Notes under the pieces: generated by a model
What the model saw: only the letters and a program-made list of their open reading frames with translations
The model's database searches: none
Told to the model about the DNA's origin: nothing
Made by a program: the position numbers and the translations under genes
IMG/VR virus record: IMGVR_UViG_3300036398_002804
Coordinates: 1 to 50,180 of that record
Strand: one strand, 5' to 3'
Source: a virus
DNA length: 50,180 bases
Part shown: in pieces, positions 1 to 8,688 of the stretch
Layout: the number at the start of each line of letters is the position of its first letter
How positions within the stretch are numbered: position 1 is the stretch's first letter

Positions 1-801
1 TCCAGTGTCTCCAGTAGTAACAAAGTTAGAATCTGAAAGGGCAGTATTAAATTCGGCTGTTGTTCCGCTTACAGTATTTGTTGCTAAAGAAATAGATTTG
101 TTAGAAAATGTATTTGTTGATGTTGCACTAACTGTGATATCAGTTGTAAAGGCAACCGTTCCTGTAGCATCTTGGAATGAAATTGTTCTGTCAGCAGTTG
201 GGTCAATAACAGTTAGTGTAGTTTCAAAATCATTTGGTGTAGAGCCTTCAAGTACAATACTTCCATCTGTAATGATTAGATTACTTATATTTGGGCTTGT
301 TAAGGTTTTATTTGTAAGGGTTTGTGTAGCAGTATCGACAACAAGTGTTCCTGCTGCATCAGGGAATGAAACTGTACGATCAGCAGTTGGATCTCCTGCT
401 GCAAGTGTAAGTTCAAATTCATCTGCTGTAGTGCCTTCAAAAACAACTGATGAGGTAAGTATTCCAACAGCAGTAAGATCTGACATATTACCAGTTGTAA
501 TTATTGTACCGCTAACATTTGGAATAGTAATTGTACGATCCTCTGTAGGATCTGTTACCTGAAGAGTAGTTTCAAAATCATTAGCGGTAGTACCTTCAAA
601 AACAATACTTGTACCAAAAGCAGGATTTGCAGTTGAGTTGCCATCAATAAAATAGTCTATGTTTGCCCAGTGATTAGTTCCATCACCGATTTTAAACTTG
701 TTGGTGTCTGACTCCCATCCAATTTCACCAGCATTTAGTATTGGATTTGCTGATGTCCACTGCGATGCAGTGCCTCTGCGTTGTTGCATTCTGGTTGCCA
801 T
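1..801 (-). CDS. Tail fibre protein, 3' end outside window
   Basis: The reading frame is open for 267 codons from ATG at 801 to the window edge, so the C terminus is missing. The start is preceded by AAGGAG. The N terminus (MATRMQQRRGTASQW, then NAGEIGWESDTNKFKIGDG) is the small domain that opens many phage tail fibres and resembles the Mtd N-terminal domain. It is followed by repeats of an EGTTANDFETTL / DPTADRTI / GTIV / TLTNKTL module shared with the fibre at 1307-3241. A TGT-TATAAT -10 box lies at 823-828 on the minus strand, so it may have its own promoter. Role: host recognition, inferred from fibre architecture. Confidence 0.85.
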   Translation of the reverse strand, partial: MATRMQQRRGTASQWTSANPILNAGEIGWESDTNKFKIGDGTNHWANIDYFIDGNSTANPAFGTSIVFEGTTANDFETTLQVTDPTEDRTITIPNVSGTIITTGNMSDLTAVGILTSSVVFEGTTADEFELTLAAGDPTADRTVSFPDAAGTLVVDTATQTLTNKTLTSPNISNLIITDGSIVLEGSTPNDFETTLTVIDPTADRTISFQDATGTVAFTTDITVSATSTNTFSNKSISLATNTVSGTTAEFNTALSDSNFVTTGDTG

Positions 802-836
802 ATTGCTCCTTTATATAGTTATATTATAACAGATTA

Positions 837-1289
837 TTAATTAAAATTATCTGTTGCCGTTCCACCATCATATGTTGCCTCAAATGATGCTGTATTGTAT
901 AGCCCTGCACTTACAAGAACACCTGGTTCGTTGTATGCTCCACCACTAATAAAAGTACTAACAATTAGTCCACTACCATCAATAGATGTATTGTGGATAT
1001 GGTCTTGAAGTCTTTCTGCATCTGCAAGTGTTGCAATTGCAACCCATTCAGAATCATAATAAACGTGCACACGCTCTGTTAATGTGTCAAACCACAACTG
1101 CCCATTTACTGGAGATTCTGGCTGAGTTGTTCCAATTGTTGGTGATCCAACTGCTGTATCTACATAAAGTTTTGTAGCAGCATGTGAATTTTGAGTAGGT
1201 GTGGCAACTGTAACAACATCTCCGAAAGTACCGCCTAGCGCTACGTTCAAACCATGTTTGACTTTAAAGTCTTTATTTACTGTTGCCAC
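837..1289 (-). CDS. Tail fibre-associated protein, 150 aa
   Basis: It uses a GTG start at 1289 after AGAGGTAA. The first residues, MATVNKDFKVKHGLNV, are a close copy of the start of the neighbouring fibre (MATVTKDFRVKAGIVV), which suggests a shared attachment peptide. The middle carries GQLWFDTLTERVHVYYD, a motif common in phage fibres. The C terminus is glycine and threonine rich. No catalytic motif is seen. It is a structural protein by context and N-terminal kinship. Confidence 0.75.
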   Translation of the reverse strand: MATVNKDFKVKHGLNVALGGTFGDVVTVATPTQNSHAATKLYVDTAVGSPTIGTTQPESPVNGQLWFDTLTERVHVYYDSEWVAIATLADAERLQDHIHNTSIDGSGLIVSTFISGGAYNEPGVLVSAGLYNTASFEATYDGGTATDNFN

Positions 1290-1306
1290 AAGTTACCTCT
1301 TTCTAA

Positions 1307-3241
1307 TTATGCTTCGATATAAACTTTGTTTACCTTAACAACAGTATCTGATGATGCACCAGTTACCTGAAGTAGAACGTTTCCATTGTCATAAACAGCG
1401 TTAGTTGTTCCTAGTTCAGTGTTACTGATTACATCTGCATACTCTGTTAAGTAAACGTTGTTTGATCCATCAACTGTAACAAGAACTTCAATTACTTCAA
1501 TATTACCTGCTTTTTTCATTTGAACAATATACTTTGCAGATGAATATGTAGTTGCTGACCATGTATCAATTGTGGTTGCTGAAGTAGATGCTGTTGCTGT
1601 AGCAGTACCAAGTAAAGCATCTGTAAGAGTTACAGATCCTACAGTTACACCAGAAAATGTTGGTGTTGCTGTTGAGTGAATGTCTTGTGGTGTAGATAAT
1701 GTAATTGCACCAGTTGATGCAGTTGCACTAATTTGATTTGTTGTTCCAGTAATTGAAAGAACGCCAGTGTTTGTAACGGCATCGCCTTCAATACTAATAC
1801 CAGTTCCAGCGGTAACATTTAATGTATTTCCTGTCTTAGAAAGACCATCGCCTGCGGTGATTTGTCCTAAACCAGTAAACTGTGTAAAGGTAAGTGCTGT
1901 AGTTCCAACTGTAATTGCGCCATCTGTAGTTAATACATATCCAGAATCTGCGTTTACTGTTCCTTCTTCTACGAATACCGCAAAACTTGCAGTAAGTTCT
2001 GCACCTGTATCTGCATCAGTTGAACGATCTGGAGCACCAGATGCCTTAACTACATAGATACCATTTTCTGAACCAGTTGACTGATTCTTAACAAGAACAC
2101 GGTCACCTGTAGCAAGAGTTACTCCGTCAAGAGTGGATCCATTAATAACCGTAATAAAGTTAACATCAGCAGTTGTTGCTGCACGTACTGATGCTTTCCA
2201 GTCAATACCTTGTGCTGCTGAATCTACATAAGCCTTAGTTGCTGCATCTGTTCCATCTGTAGGTGTTCCAAGACCTGTGATCTTGTTTGTACCCATTGCA
2301 ATTGCACCAGTCATTGTACCGCCAGCAAGTGCTAGAACATCTGCTGTAAGTGCTACTGTGCCAGTTGCATCTGGAAATGTAATTGTGCGATCTGCTGTAG
2401 GGTCTGTAAATTGAAGGGTAGTTTCATTATCATTTGCTGTCGCACCCTCCACAACAATTGATCCATCTGTAATAGATAAACCAGACACTAACGGTGAGGT
2501 CAGTGTTTTGTTTGTTAATGTTTGTGTTCCAGACTCAGTTACATATCCTGAAAGTGATGGAATATCTGCAGTAAATGCTACAGTACCGCTTTCATTTTTA
2601 AATGTAATTGTACGATCTTCAGTTGGATCAGTGAATTGAAGTGTAGTCTCGTGATCATTGGCAGTTGCGCCTTCTACAACAATTGATCCATCGCTTAAAT
2701 ATAGTCCACTTACTGTTGGTGATGTAAGTGTCTTATTTGAAAGTGTTTCAGTTCCTGCAAGAGTTGCAAAGTCTGCATCTGAAAGAGCAGTATTAAATTC
2801 TGCAAGAGTTCCTGTAACTGTGTTTGTAGTTAATGAAACTGACTTATTTGTAAGTGTGTCAGTTGTGTCTTTAAGAACTATTGTTCCAGTTGCATTTGGA
2901 AGTGTAATTGTTCTATCTGCTGTTGGGTCTGTAACAGTAACAGTTGTCTCATAATCATCTGCTGTTGCACCCTCGAAAACAATACTTTCTCCAAAAACAC
3001 CAACTGCTGCTGGGGCTGCGTACTTTAATCCCGTTGCTTCGTTGCTGTCTACTGTTAAAACATGTCCATTGGTTGCACCAACGGCAAGACGACTTACGGT
3101 GTCTGCGCCTGTAGCAACTAGTAAATCACCTTTGGCGTCTACTAATGCTTCTGTTAATACATCATGTCCATTAACGGTCGCAGTTGATCCCTCAACTACA
3201 ATTCCCGCTTTTACTCTAAAATCTTTTGTTACTGTTGCCAT
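1307..3241 (-). CDS. Long modular repeat tail fibre, 644 aa
   Basis: It starts at ATG after AAGGAGATAAAAG. After the MATVTKDFRVK head the protein is built of at least three repeats of about 60-80 residues, each with VEGATANDxETTL, DPTxDRTITF, GTVAF and TLTNKTL(T)SP. A block GTPTDGTDAATKAYVDSAAQG follows near the centre, typical of phage fibre shafts. A distal beta-rich domain of about 250 residues is probably the receptor-binding or trimerisation part. The same repeat occurs in the fibre at 1-801 and, in weaker form, at 6213-6935, so the modules probably recombine. It sits in a minus-strand structural operon. Confidence 0.85.
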   Translation of the reverse strand: MATVTKDFRVKAGIVVEGSTATVNGHDVLTEALVDAKGDLLVATGADTVSRLAVGATNGHVLTVDSNEATGLKYAAPAAVGVFGESIVFEGATADDYETTVTVTDPTADRTITLPNATGTIVLKDTTDTLTNKSVSLTTNTVTGTLAEFNTALSDADFATLAGTETLSNKTLTSPTVSGLYLSDGSIVVEGATANDHETTLQFTDPTEDRTITFKNESGTVAFTADIPSLSGYVTESGTQTLTNKTLTSPLVSGLSITDGSIVVEGATANDNETTLQFTDPTADRTITFPDATGTVALTADVLALAGGTMTGAIAMGTNKITGLGTPTDGTDAATKAYVDSAAQGIDWKASVRAATTADVNFITVINGSTLDGVTLATGDRVLVKNQSTGSENGIYVVKASGAPDRSTDADTGAELTASFAVFVEEGTVNADSGYVLTTDGAITVGTTALTFTQFTGLGQITAGDGLSKTGNTLNVTAGTGISIEGDAVTNTGVLSITGTTNQISATASTGAITLSTPQDIHSTATPTFSGVTVGSVTLTDALLGTATATASTSATTIDTWSATTYSSAKYIVQMKKAGNIEVIEVLVTVDGSNNVYLTEYADVISNTELGTTNAVYDNGNVLLQVTGASSDTVVKVNKVYIEA

Positions 3242-3256
3242 CTTTTATCTCCTTGG

Positions 3257-3703
3257 TTAAGCCTTTAATCCCATACGCATGTAGCGTAGAGTTATAGGGG
3301 TTTGTCCTCCCACTGGAACAACAGTTAATGAAACTGTGTCTCCAGCCCGTGAAACAGAGATGGTGCCAATATTCCCATCGTTGTCTATCGTTGCATATTC
3401 TGTAACTGAAACATCTGTTCCATCTACAAGAATATTCATTTCTGTAGCGTAATATTTATTTGCGCCACCAGAAGTCTTTTTAATTGAGATTACATATCTC
3501 ATTGATCTAAATTCGCTTGCTAAAAAGTTATCAAATACTGTTGAGTTTTCAATACCATTAATAGTTGATTCATTATTTCCAAAACTACCTAAATCTGTTG
3601 CTTGGGCTGATAAGGTATCAATTAAATCAACATAGTTTGCTTCTGTGGGTCTGTCCCCAGTTTGAAATAGTGCTTTGACTGCTGAGAGTGATGTTCTAGC
3701 CAT
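3257..3703 (-). CDS. Putative fibre or baseplate protein, 148 aa
   Basis: The N terminus (MARTSLSAVKALFQTGDRPTEANYVDLIDTL) is common in proteins next to phage fibres. The rest is predicted beta-rich, and its end (ITLRYMRMGLKA) resembles the end of the 644-aa fibre in style. The -10 box TATAAT (minus strand, 3715-3710) with TGA before it lies exactly 6 bases from the ATG, so the mRNA is probably leaderless. Function not known beyond structural context. Confidence 0.7.
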   Translation of the reverse strand: MARTSLSAVKALFQTGDRPTEANYVDLIDTLSAQATDLGSFGNNESTINGIENSTVFDNFLASEFRSMRYVISIKKTSGGANKYYATEMNILVDGTDVSVTEYATIDNDGNIGTISVSRAGDTVSLTVVPVGGQTPITLRYMRMGLKA

Positions 3704-3723
3704 AATGGAATTATATCACATTA

Positions 3724-3945
3724 TTAAAGAATATAATTATTAATTCCAATAATTTGAAGTCCAATTCCAGGTATCCCAGAATAAGCAGAGGGTATACCTA
3801 TTGTTGTAAATCTAATACGAAATGGTAAAACCTCGTTAATTCTTATACCTGTTGTTATTGGAATAATTTTTGCAACTGCGTAGTCTATGCTTTCTACAGT
3901 TTTTGTTTTTTGTACTGTGCTGTCAATAATTATTGCTGAAGCCAT
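3724..3945 (-). CDS. Small virion-associated protein, 73 aa
   Basis: Its ATG overlaps the stop of the upstream gene as TAATG, so it is translationally coupled to it. The protein is hydrophobic and beta-rich (IIPITTGIRINEVLPFRIRFTTIGIP) with no recognisable family. Its place inside the fibre operon suggests a structural or assembly role. Confidence 0.6.
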   Translation of the reverse strand: MASAIIIDSTVQKTKTVESIDYAVAKIIPITTGIRINEVLPFRIRFTTIGIPSAYSGIPGIGLQIIGINNYIL

Positions 3946-4355
3946 TACGACTCGCTATTTGTTACATCTTCAATAATTATCATTGTTCCTCTGGCTACCG
4001 TCCAAACCCTGCTCTCATCACTTAATTCAATATCAAAAATATCGCCAGTCTCTAACATTGTTGAATCATTTGCACTTAATGAAACTGTAAACTCTCCATC
4101 TAAATCTGTTATTGTTGGTGAAGGTGCTAATTCTACAATTAACTCTGCATCATCTGTAAATTCTCCAGGCTTAGTGTTTGGTCTTTTAATTTCCATTGCA
4201 ATTGTCCAGTCCTCAATAACTAATGGATCTTTATTGTCATCTGTTACATATACTCTAAATGCTGCAGTGTCTCCTCTAACTACCGTCCAAGTTACGGTAG
4301 GTGGTGTTAAACCAACAGAATAAGAACTTTGTTGTTGTGATCTAAGTATTGCCAT
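3945..4355 (-). CDS. BppU-like baseplate/appendage domain protein, 136 aa
   Basis: The start at 4355 is preferred over an in-frame ATG 30 bases upstream because it forms a TAATG overlap with the preceding stop. The N-terminal half has TVTWTVVRGDTAAFRVYVTDDN, the hallmark of a small beta domain found near phage baseplates (resembling the BppU N-terminal domain). Two relatives lie at 7573-7926 (YRGDTSQF) and 8775-9176 (WTVVRGDSATLKV). Function: structural, inferred. Confidence 0.7.
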   Translation of the reverse strand: MAILRSQQQSSYSVGLTPPTVTWTVVRGDTAAFRVYVTDDNKDPLVIEDWTIAMEIKRPNTKPGEFTDDAELIVELAPSPTITDLDGEFTVSLSANDSTMLETGDIFDIELSDESRVWTVARGTMIIIEDVTNSES

Positions 4356-4876
4356 TATGATAAACCTGCTTTCAGTGATCCCCATGTGCCGTTGCCTTTT
4401 GGCTGACCAACAACCAATATTCCAGTTGTTGCGTTAGACTTTCCTACTATTGCTACCGCACCAGAACCAGTTGCTGGCTGTGTTGCTGTTAATCCTCCAC
4501 CATCTGCAACATAAAGAACATTTCCAGCGGTAAAAGAAGTTGTATTTGCATCAAGAATTACTCCAGAAATAGTAACAACACCATCTGAGTTATTTCCAAT
4601 TGCAGAACTTGTTAATCCTAATACTGGGAATGTAGCAAGATTATCAGAGTCACATTTTTCAATTGTTGTTTTTGTATTAAACCCACTCACATAAACTGGT
4701 GTTGCTTTTGCAATTGTTGCACCACTTATATTTCTAACCTCTATTGTATGATTTACAAGAATAGGTAAGATAAGTTCAATTTGCTCTGCTAAATCCTGTA
4801 AATCTCCATGGATATCTACTGGATCGCTAGAGAGCGGATACGGAAGATCATAATTTGCGGTTGCACCTGTTGCCAT
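4355..4876 (-). CDS. Virion structural protein, 173 aa
   Basis: First gene of a three-gene TAATG-coupled set. The N terminus (ATANYDLPYPLSSDPVDIHGDLQDLAEQIE) resembles a short helical anchor seen in phage fibre proteins. The rest (EVRNISGATIAKATPVYVSG, then GNVLYVADGGGLTATQP) is typical of a repeating beta shaft domain in phage structural proteins. A TGG-TATAAT box at 4891-4886 lies 9 bases from the ATG. Confidence 0.7.
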   Translation of the reverse strand: MATGATANYDLPYPLSSDPVDIHGDLQDLAEQIELILPILVNHTIEVRNISGATIAKATPVYVSGFNTKTTIEKCDSDNLATFPVLGLTSSAIGNNSDGVVTISGVILDANTTSFTAGNVLYVADGGGLTATQPATGSGAVAIVGKSNATTGILVVGQPKGNGTWGSLKAGLS

Positions 4877-4942
4877 AATCTTATTATTATACCACTTGAT
4901 GATGGTGTATTTTTAATAAAATATGCGGCGGCATTGATAAAG

Positions 4943-4972
4943 TTGACTTTAATCCCTAAATCATGTTATAAT
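4943..4972 (+). promoter_or_regulatory. Promoter for the lysozyme gene
   Basis: TTGACT (4943-4948), an 18-base spacer and TATAAT (4967-4972) with TG one base upstream (extended -10). It drives the plus-strand lysozyme against the flow of the surrounding minus-strand operon. A short hairpin ACTACC-GAAA-GGTAGT follows at about 4980-4995, in the leader. Confidence 0.75.
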
Positions 4973-5019
4973 TAATACACTACCGAAAGGTAGTTTTTGT
5001 TTCTAAGGAGGTAACACTA

Positions 5020-5571
5020 ATGAGAAACATTGAAAAAAAAGTTTGGTTTGGGTTATTGTCTATTATTGGCCTAGTTGCGCCTTTTAGTAATTCTGCTAAT
5101 GCTTTAGATAATAATTTATTAATTAAACAACCCGTAGAAGTCCTTTCAGCCCCTCAAGGGGCTTTTCTGGTTTCTAAGGATAAAATATTAGAAAAGTATA
5201 AAAATGCTCATAAATTAACTAATGAGCAGTTAATTGAATTGTTAGAGGCTGTAGGTTTTAAAGGTAAGACTTTACGATCTGCTTGTGCAATTGCTATGGC
5301 TGAAACCAATGCTAGACCACTTGCTTTTAATGGTAATCCTAAAACTGGAGACAGTTCTTATGGAATGTTTCAAATAAATATGATAGGTAACTTGGGTCCA
5401 GATCGCAGAGAAAGGTTTGAGTTAGATTCAAACTTTGAACTGTTTAATCCAGTTAGAAATGCACAAATAACACACCACATGACCAAGGGTGGAAAAGACT
5501 GGTCATCATGGACAACCCTAAACGGGTCACGGTATCAAGAATGGTACAATAAATATCCATGTAAAGTGTAA
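5020..5571 (+). CDS. Secreted SLT/lysozyme-like muralytic enzyme
   Basis: 183 residues, with a strong AAGGAGG site 8 bases before ATG. Residues 1-28 look like a Sec signal peptide (basic start, GLLSIIGLVAP core, ANA cleavage site). Residues 70-150 look like a transglycosylase SLT or lysozyme fold: AMAETNARP places the probable catalytic Glu at 95, and SSYGMFQIN (113-120) is the usual substrate-cleft motif. It probably cleaves peptidoglycan after export. It has its own promoter and terminator and is the only plus-strand gene in a minus-strand virion block. Either lysis or host wall remodelling is possible. Confidence 0.8.
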   Translation: MRNIEKKVWFGLLSIIGLVAPFSNSANALDNNLLIKQPVEVLSAPQGAFLVSKDKILEKYKNAHKLTNEQLIELLEAVGFKGKTLRSACAIAMAETNARPLAFNGNPKTGDSSYGMFQINMIGNLGPDRRERFELDSNFELFNPVRNAQITHHMTKGGKDWSSWTTLNGSRYQEWYNKYPCKV

Positions 5572-5583
5572 AGATTAAATATA

Positions 5584-5627
5584 AAAATACCCCCTTGGGA
5601 TAATCCTTGGGGGTTTTATTATTTTTT
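5584..5627 (+). terminator. Rho-independent terminator after the lysozyme gene
   Basis: CCCCC and GGGGG arms (5590-5594 and 5609-5613), with a 2x2 internal mismatch and inner GG/CC pairs, followed by TTTTATTATTTTTT. It lies 18 bases after the stop. The A-rich 5' flank could let it also act on minus-strand transcripts. The following 5628-5760 is AT-rich and holds no gene. Confidence 0.75.
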
Positions 5628-5760
5628 AAGCGGTACTTAAAATATGCCTTTATTACAAACCTAATATATATTACACACTAGTATAATAATTTAAAAAACT
5701 TTGTATTAAACATGTTGGTTAAATTTTTGTAATATATTTTTTTATATATTATTATTAGTT

Positions 5761-6213
5761 TTAGACGAAGCCACCAGGGGTAAATTGTGGGAAGTATGGT
5801 GGGAAGAATGGACCTTCGCCTGGTACGAATCCACTAAATGCTGGGAAGTATGGTGGGAAGAATGGGAAGGATGGTGGGAAGAATGGTGGGAAGAATGGTG
5901 GGGCTACTGGAGTAACACTATTGCTTGCTGATGAAAAATCAGAATCTAAAACTGTATTATTTAATTTAACTGCAAAAGTGTATGATGTTCCATTTGACAA
6001 TCCCGTAACTGTAATTGGTGATGCAGATCCCGTATTAGAAATAGAACTGGGAGATGATGTTGCGGTATATGTTAAAGACGAATTTGGCTTACCTAAATAA
6101 CTTGGTTCTGTAAACGTTACAGTTGCTTGAGCATTACCAGCAGATGCAGTTCCAATTGTTGGTGTTCCTGGTTTACGACCAGCAGATGATGATACGGGTC
6201 CTAGTCTTGACAT
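5761..6213 (-). CDS. Fibronectin III protein with FFPP-repeat tail, 150 aa
   Basis: Start at 6213 is chosen because it overlaps the upstream stop as TAATG. Residues about 15-100 form a fibronectin type III domain (KPGTPTIGTASAGNAQATVTF through VTGLSNGTSYTFAVKL). The last 45 residues are an unusual low-complexity tail rich in Phe, Pro and Tyr (PPFFPPFFPPSFPFFPPYFP), encoded by a GGTGGGAAGAATGG-type DNA repeat at about 5788-5905. It is probably displayed on the virion. The tail could mediate assembly or surface adhesion (inference). Confidence 0.7.
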   Translation of the reverse strand: MSRLGPVSSSAGRKPGTPTIGTASAGNAQATVTFTEPSYLGKPNSSLTYTATSSPSSISNTGSASPITVTGLSNGTSYTFAVKLNNTVLDSDFSSASNSVTPVAPPFFPPFFPPSFPFFPPYFPAFSGFVPGEGPFFPPYFPQFTPGGFV

Positions 6214-6935
6214 TATGCAACTAAGTCTCCAAGAACAACCCAAGAGTCGGTAGCACGTTTAATGCATACGGCAGATGACCATTGTGCTCTTAACTTTAAT
6301 CCTGGAGTTCCATTTACCGTTGTGGTTCCTGGAGTAGTTGCTGCAATTGTTACTTGTCCAGAGGTAGTTTGAAGAATTGTAATTTGTGCACCAACTGCAA
6401 ATGCTTGCGTTGCATTTGTTGGAATTGACAATGTTGAGGAAGTTGACATTTCAACCATTTTTCCATTATCGGCAAGCACAAGTGTATAAGAAGATGCTTG
6501 TGAATTTATTGAAAGATTTATAATTGGAGCAGTCAATGTTTTATTAGTTAGTGTTACAGCGTTAGTAAGAGTAATATCTGGTGTCGCCCATTGTAATCCA
6601 GAGGCTGTTGCGGAGTTAGCCGTTAAAACTTGACCGTTGGTTCCTACAGACAAAACAGATAATGTATCATTTGCTGAAGCAGAAAGCAAATCTCCCTTTG
6701 CAGCAAAGTCTGTTAATTTTAAAGTTCCTCCAGTGTCAAGACCATCAATTTGGTCTTGTAAATCATTAATTGTATATGCAATAGATGGATTTACTAAAGA
6801 ACCAGTAGAAGCGTTTGCAGTGTTATAAGCATAGTCGCCGTAATGATATAGGCGTAGGGCTGCCTGAATATCAGCGGGATCTGATAATCCTGGAATTTTA
6901 GTTGGTACTAAAGTACCTATTGATTCTGCTGCCAT
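6213..6935 (-). CDS. Tail fibre protein, 240 aa
   Basis: Preceded by GAGAGGTGAT and a TGA-TATAAT box further upstream. It shares with the long fibre the AKGDLLSASAN / LSVGTNGQVLTANS / LTNKTLTAP elements. The distal domain (YTLVLADNGKMVEMSTSSTLSIP through RAQWSSAVCIKRATDSWVVLGDL) is a common C-terminal beta domain of phage tail spikes. Its stop overlaps the next start (TAATG). Structural role by similarity of architecture. Confidence 0.8.
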   Translation of the reverse strand: MAAESIGTLVPTKIPGLSDPADIQAALRLYHYGDYAYNTANASTGSLVNPSIAYTINDLQDQIDGLDTGGTLKLTDFAAKGDLLSASANDTLSVLSVGTNGQVLTANSATASGLQWATPDITLTNAVTLTNKTLTAPIINLSINSQASSYTLVLADNGKMVEMSTSSTLSIPTNATQAFAVGAQITILQTTSGQVTIAATTPGTTTVNGTPGLKLRAQWSSAVCIKRATDSWVVLGDLVA

Positions 6936-6973
6936 ATATCACCTCTCTTAGAATTATATCACAAAGATATAGT

Positions 6974-7573
6974 TTAAGACTCTTCATCTACTCCTATAAT
7001 AGTTATGTGTAAATGTGTTGTAACTTGCCCCTCTAATACTGCCCAATCACCATACGGACCAGAATCAACATCTGTTCTATGTTCAACGGCTTTAAAGTTT
7101 ATGACAAGATTTTCACCATCTCCAACAAGCGCTGGAATACTCATTGAGGCAGCAACTGGGTTATCATTTACAATGCTATATTGAATATTAAAGTTTTCGG
7201 CAACTAAGGGGGTAGCGGTAAGTGTAACTATATCTGATACTGGAATAGTTATAGAAGCCTCTCCAGCAGAGTAGGTAGTTAAAAAATTTTTAGAATAAAT
7301 TACTGGATTTAATTCTAATACTTCAATCCAAACATCCCCGCCAGGTTGAGAAACGTATTGATACAAATATCCATAATCTGCGCCAGGAGATGTGTTGATA
7401 TACAAATCATTAAGTTCTGGCTCTTGACCAATTTCTTCTGTATTTGGATTTCCAACACCAACAAATATTTGGCTACCCCTAATTCCAGTTGCACCAATAT
7501 CTGTTAAAAGTTCTATAGTTTCTGGGGGACCTAAAACTGTAATATCATCGTTATCTAATAAAACATCAGGCAT
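6974..7573 (-). CDS. Virion appendage protein, 199 aa
   Basis: TAATG-coupled to the gene at 7573-7926. The N-terminal third contains DIGATGIRGSQIFVGVGNPN and LNDLYINTSPGADYGYLYQY, a glycine-rich phrase typical of phage fibre linkers. The C-terminal half is predicted beta sandwich (VTLTATPLVAENFNIQYSIV). No catalytic motif. Structural role inferred from context. Confidence 0.65.
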   Translation of the reverse strand: MPDVLLDNDDITVLGPPETIELLTDIGATGIRGSQIFVGVGNPNTEEIGQEPELNDLYINTSPGADYGYLYQYVSQPGGDVWIEVLELNPVIYSKNFLTTYSAGEASITIPVSDIVTLTATPLVAENFNIQYSIVNDNPVAASMSIPALVGDGENLVINFKAVEHRTDVDSGPYGDWAVLEGQVTTHLHITIIGVDEES

Positions 7574-7926
7574 TACGCTGCACCCGTAATATCGTTTGTT
7601 ACCGTAATTGATCCAGTTAATAATGTAAAAACTTGTGTTCCGTTTGTAATTTCAACGTCATAAACATATGTTCCAGCGCTAAGTAGACTGCCACCCGCAG
7701 GAGTTATCGTACAAGTAACAATATCAGTTGTTGCGTTTACGACCGCAGTCATTCCTTGAGCGTTTGAATACTGGGTAGCACCAGGTAAGCGAAAGTTTGC
7801 AATTGTAAAAATAGCGGTATAGTTTAGTAAATCAAAAGCCCCACCATTTGCTGTTTTAGGACGAATCACAAATTGAGATGTGTCGCCACGGTAGTAATTA
7901 AAATTATATGTGCCTGGAAATGCCAT
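7573..7926 (-). CDS. BppU-like appendage domain protein, 117 aa
   Basis: AGGAGG lies just before ATG, with TGG-TATAAT upstream inside the gap after the collagen-like gene. FNYYRGDTSQFVIRP at the start matches the RGDT motif of the relatives at 3945 and 8775. The remainder is an immunoglobulin-like beta domain (AGTYVYDVEITNGTQVFTLLTG). Likely part of the baseplate or a fibre adaptor. Confidence 0.65.
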   Translation of the reverse strand: MAFPGTYNFNYYRGDTSQFVIRPKTANGGAFDLLNYTAIFTIANFRLPGATQYSNAQGMTAVVNATTDIVTCTITPAGGSLLSAGTYVYDVEITNGTQVFTLLTGSITVTNDITGAA

Positions 7927-7950
7927 TATTCCTCCTACCTCATTATACCA

Positions 7951-8682
7951 TTAAGAAACAGCAATGTAGATACCGTTTAGAATTATATTACTTTCATTAT
8001 CTGCCCTAAATTGAATTGCACCACCTAGTGTTCTAATTCTTTGAGCATCTAGATATATGGTTTGGCTATAGGACATATCGTATGAGTATTGATATTTTAA
8101 GGTTGAAACATATCCTGTTGGGGAGTTTTTATAATCTGGAACAAACAGCCTGCTCCAAACCTCTGTATTATTCATATAAGTAGTTATAGTAAAATCATAC
8201 CTTACATCTACCCTTGCTCCATTTTTTAAAGTTTTAAAATTAAAATTTTTTGATTCATTATTCCATAAAGTATTTGAATTTTTTGGAATATAAATTTCAT
8301 TAGATTTTTCTTCATCTTTTATAAAATTTATAGATACCCATCCATCATCACCTCTTTCTGGACCAAGTCTAACTTCACTTAAATTTTTATTACTATAATA
8401 TGCCCATCCTGGATATTGACCAGATACGCTGTCGTATCCTTCAGCACCTTTTCCTGGCTCTCCTCGTTGTCCTTGTGGACCTTCAGGACCCCTATCACCT
8501 TTATCTCCTTTTGGACCCTGTATGCCTTGATCACCTTTTTCACCCTTTAATCCAGTTTCACCCTTTTCTCCCTGTATTCCAGGAACAGCGATATACTGCC
8601 TATTTAGTTCTTGGGTGCTTTGTATTGCTTCAGAGTATTTTTTCTTTTTTGAAATGTTTGGAAAGTCCATGCTTTTAGCCAT
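7951..8682 (-). CDS. Collagen-like tail fibre, 243 aa
   Basis: Residues about 35-78 are uninterrupted Gly-X-Y triplets (GEKGETGLKGEKGDQGIQG and onward), expected to form a trimeric collagen-like shaft stabilised by Lys-Gly-Asp/Glu triplets. A lysine-rich N terminus (SKKKKYSEAIQ) precedes it and a beta-rich tip of about 160 residues follows. The codons are more AT-rich than those of the neighbouring fibre genes, which may mean separate acquisition. Confidence 0.8.
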   Translation of the reverse strand: MAKSMDFPNISKKKKYSEAIQSTQELNRQYIAVPGIQGEKGETGLKGEKGDQGIQGPKGDKGDRGPEGPQGQRGEPGKGAEGYDSVSGQYPGWAYYSNKNLSEVRLGPERGDDGWVSINFIKDEEKSNEIYIPKNSNTLWNNESKNFNFKTLKNGARVDVRYDFTITTYMNNTEVWSRLFVPDYKNSPTGYVSTLKYQYSYDMSYSQTIYLDAQRIRTLGGAIQFRADNESNIILNGIYIAVS

Positions 8683-8688
8683 GGTAGA

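Noticed and set aside
5-562. A long plus-strand frame across the first fibre gene
   Set aside because: Mirror of the repeated fibre codons on the other strand: Ser/Val-rich, no start signals, and the minus-strand product is a clear fibre.
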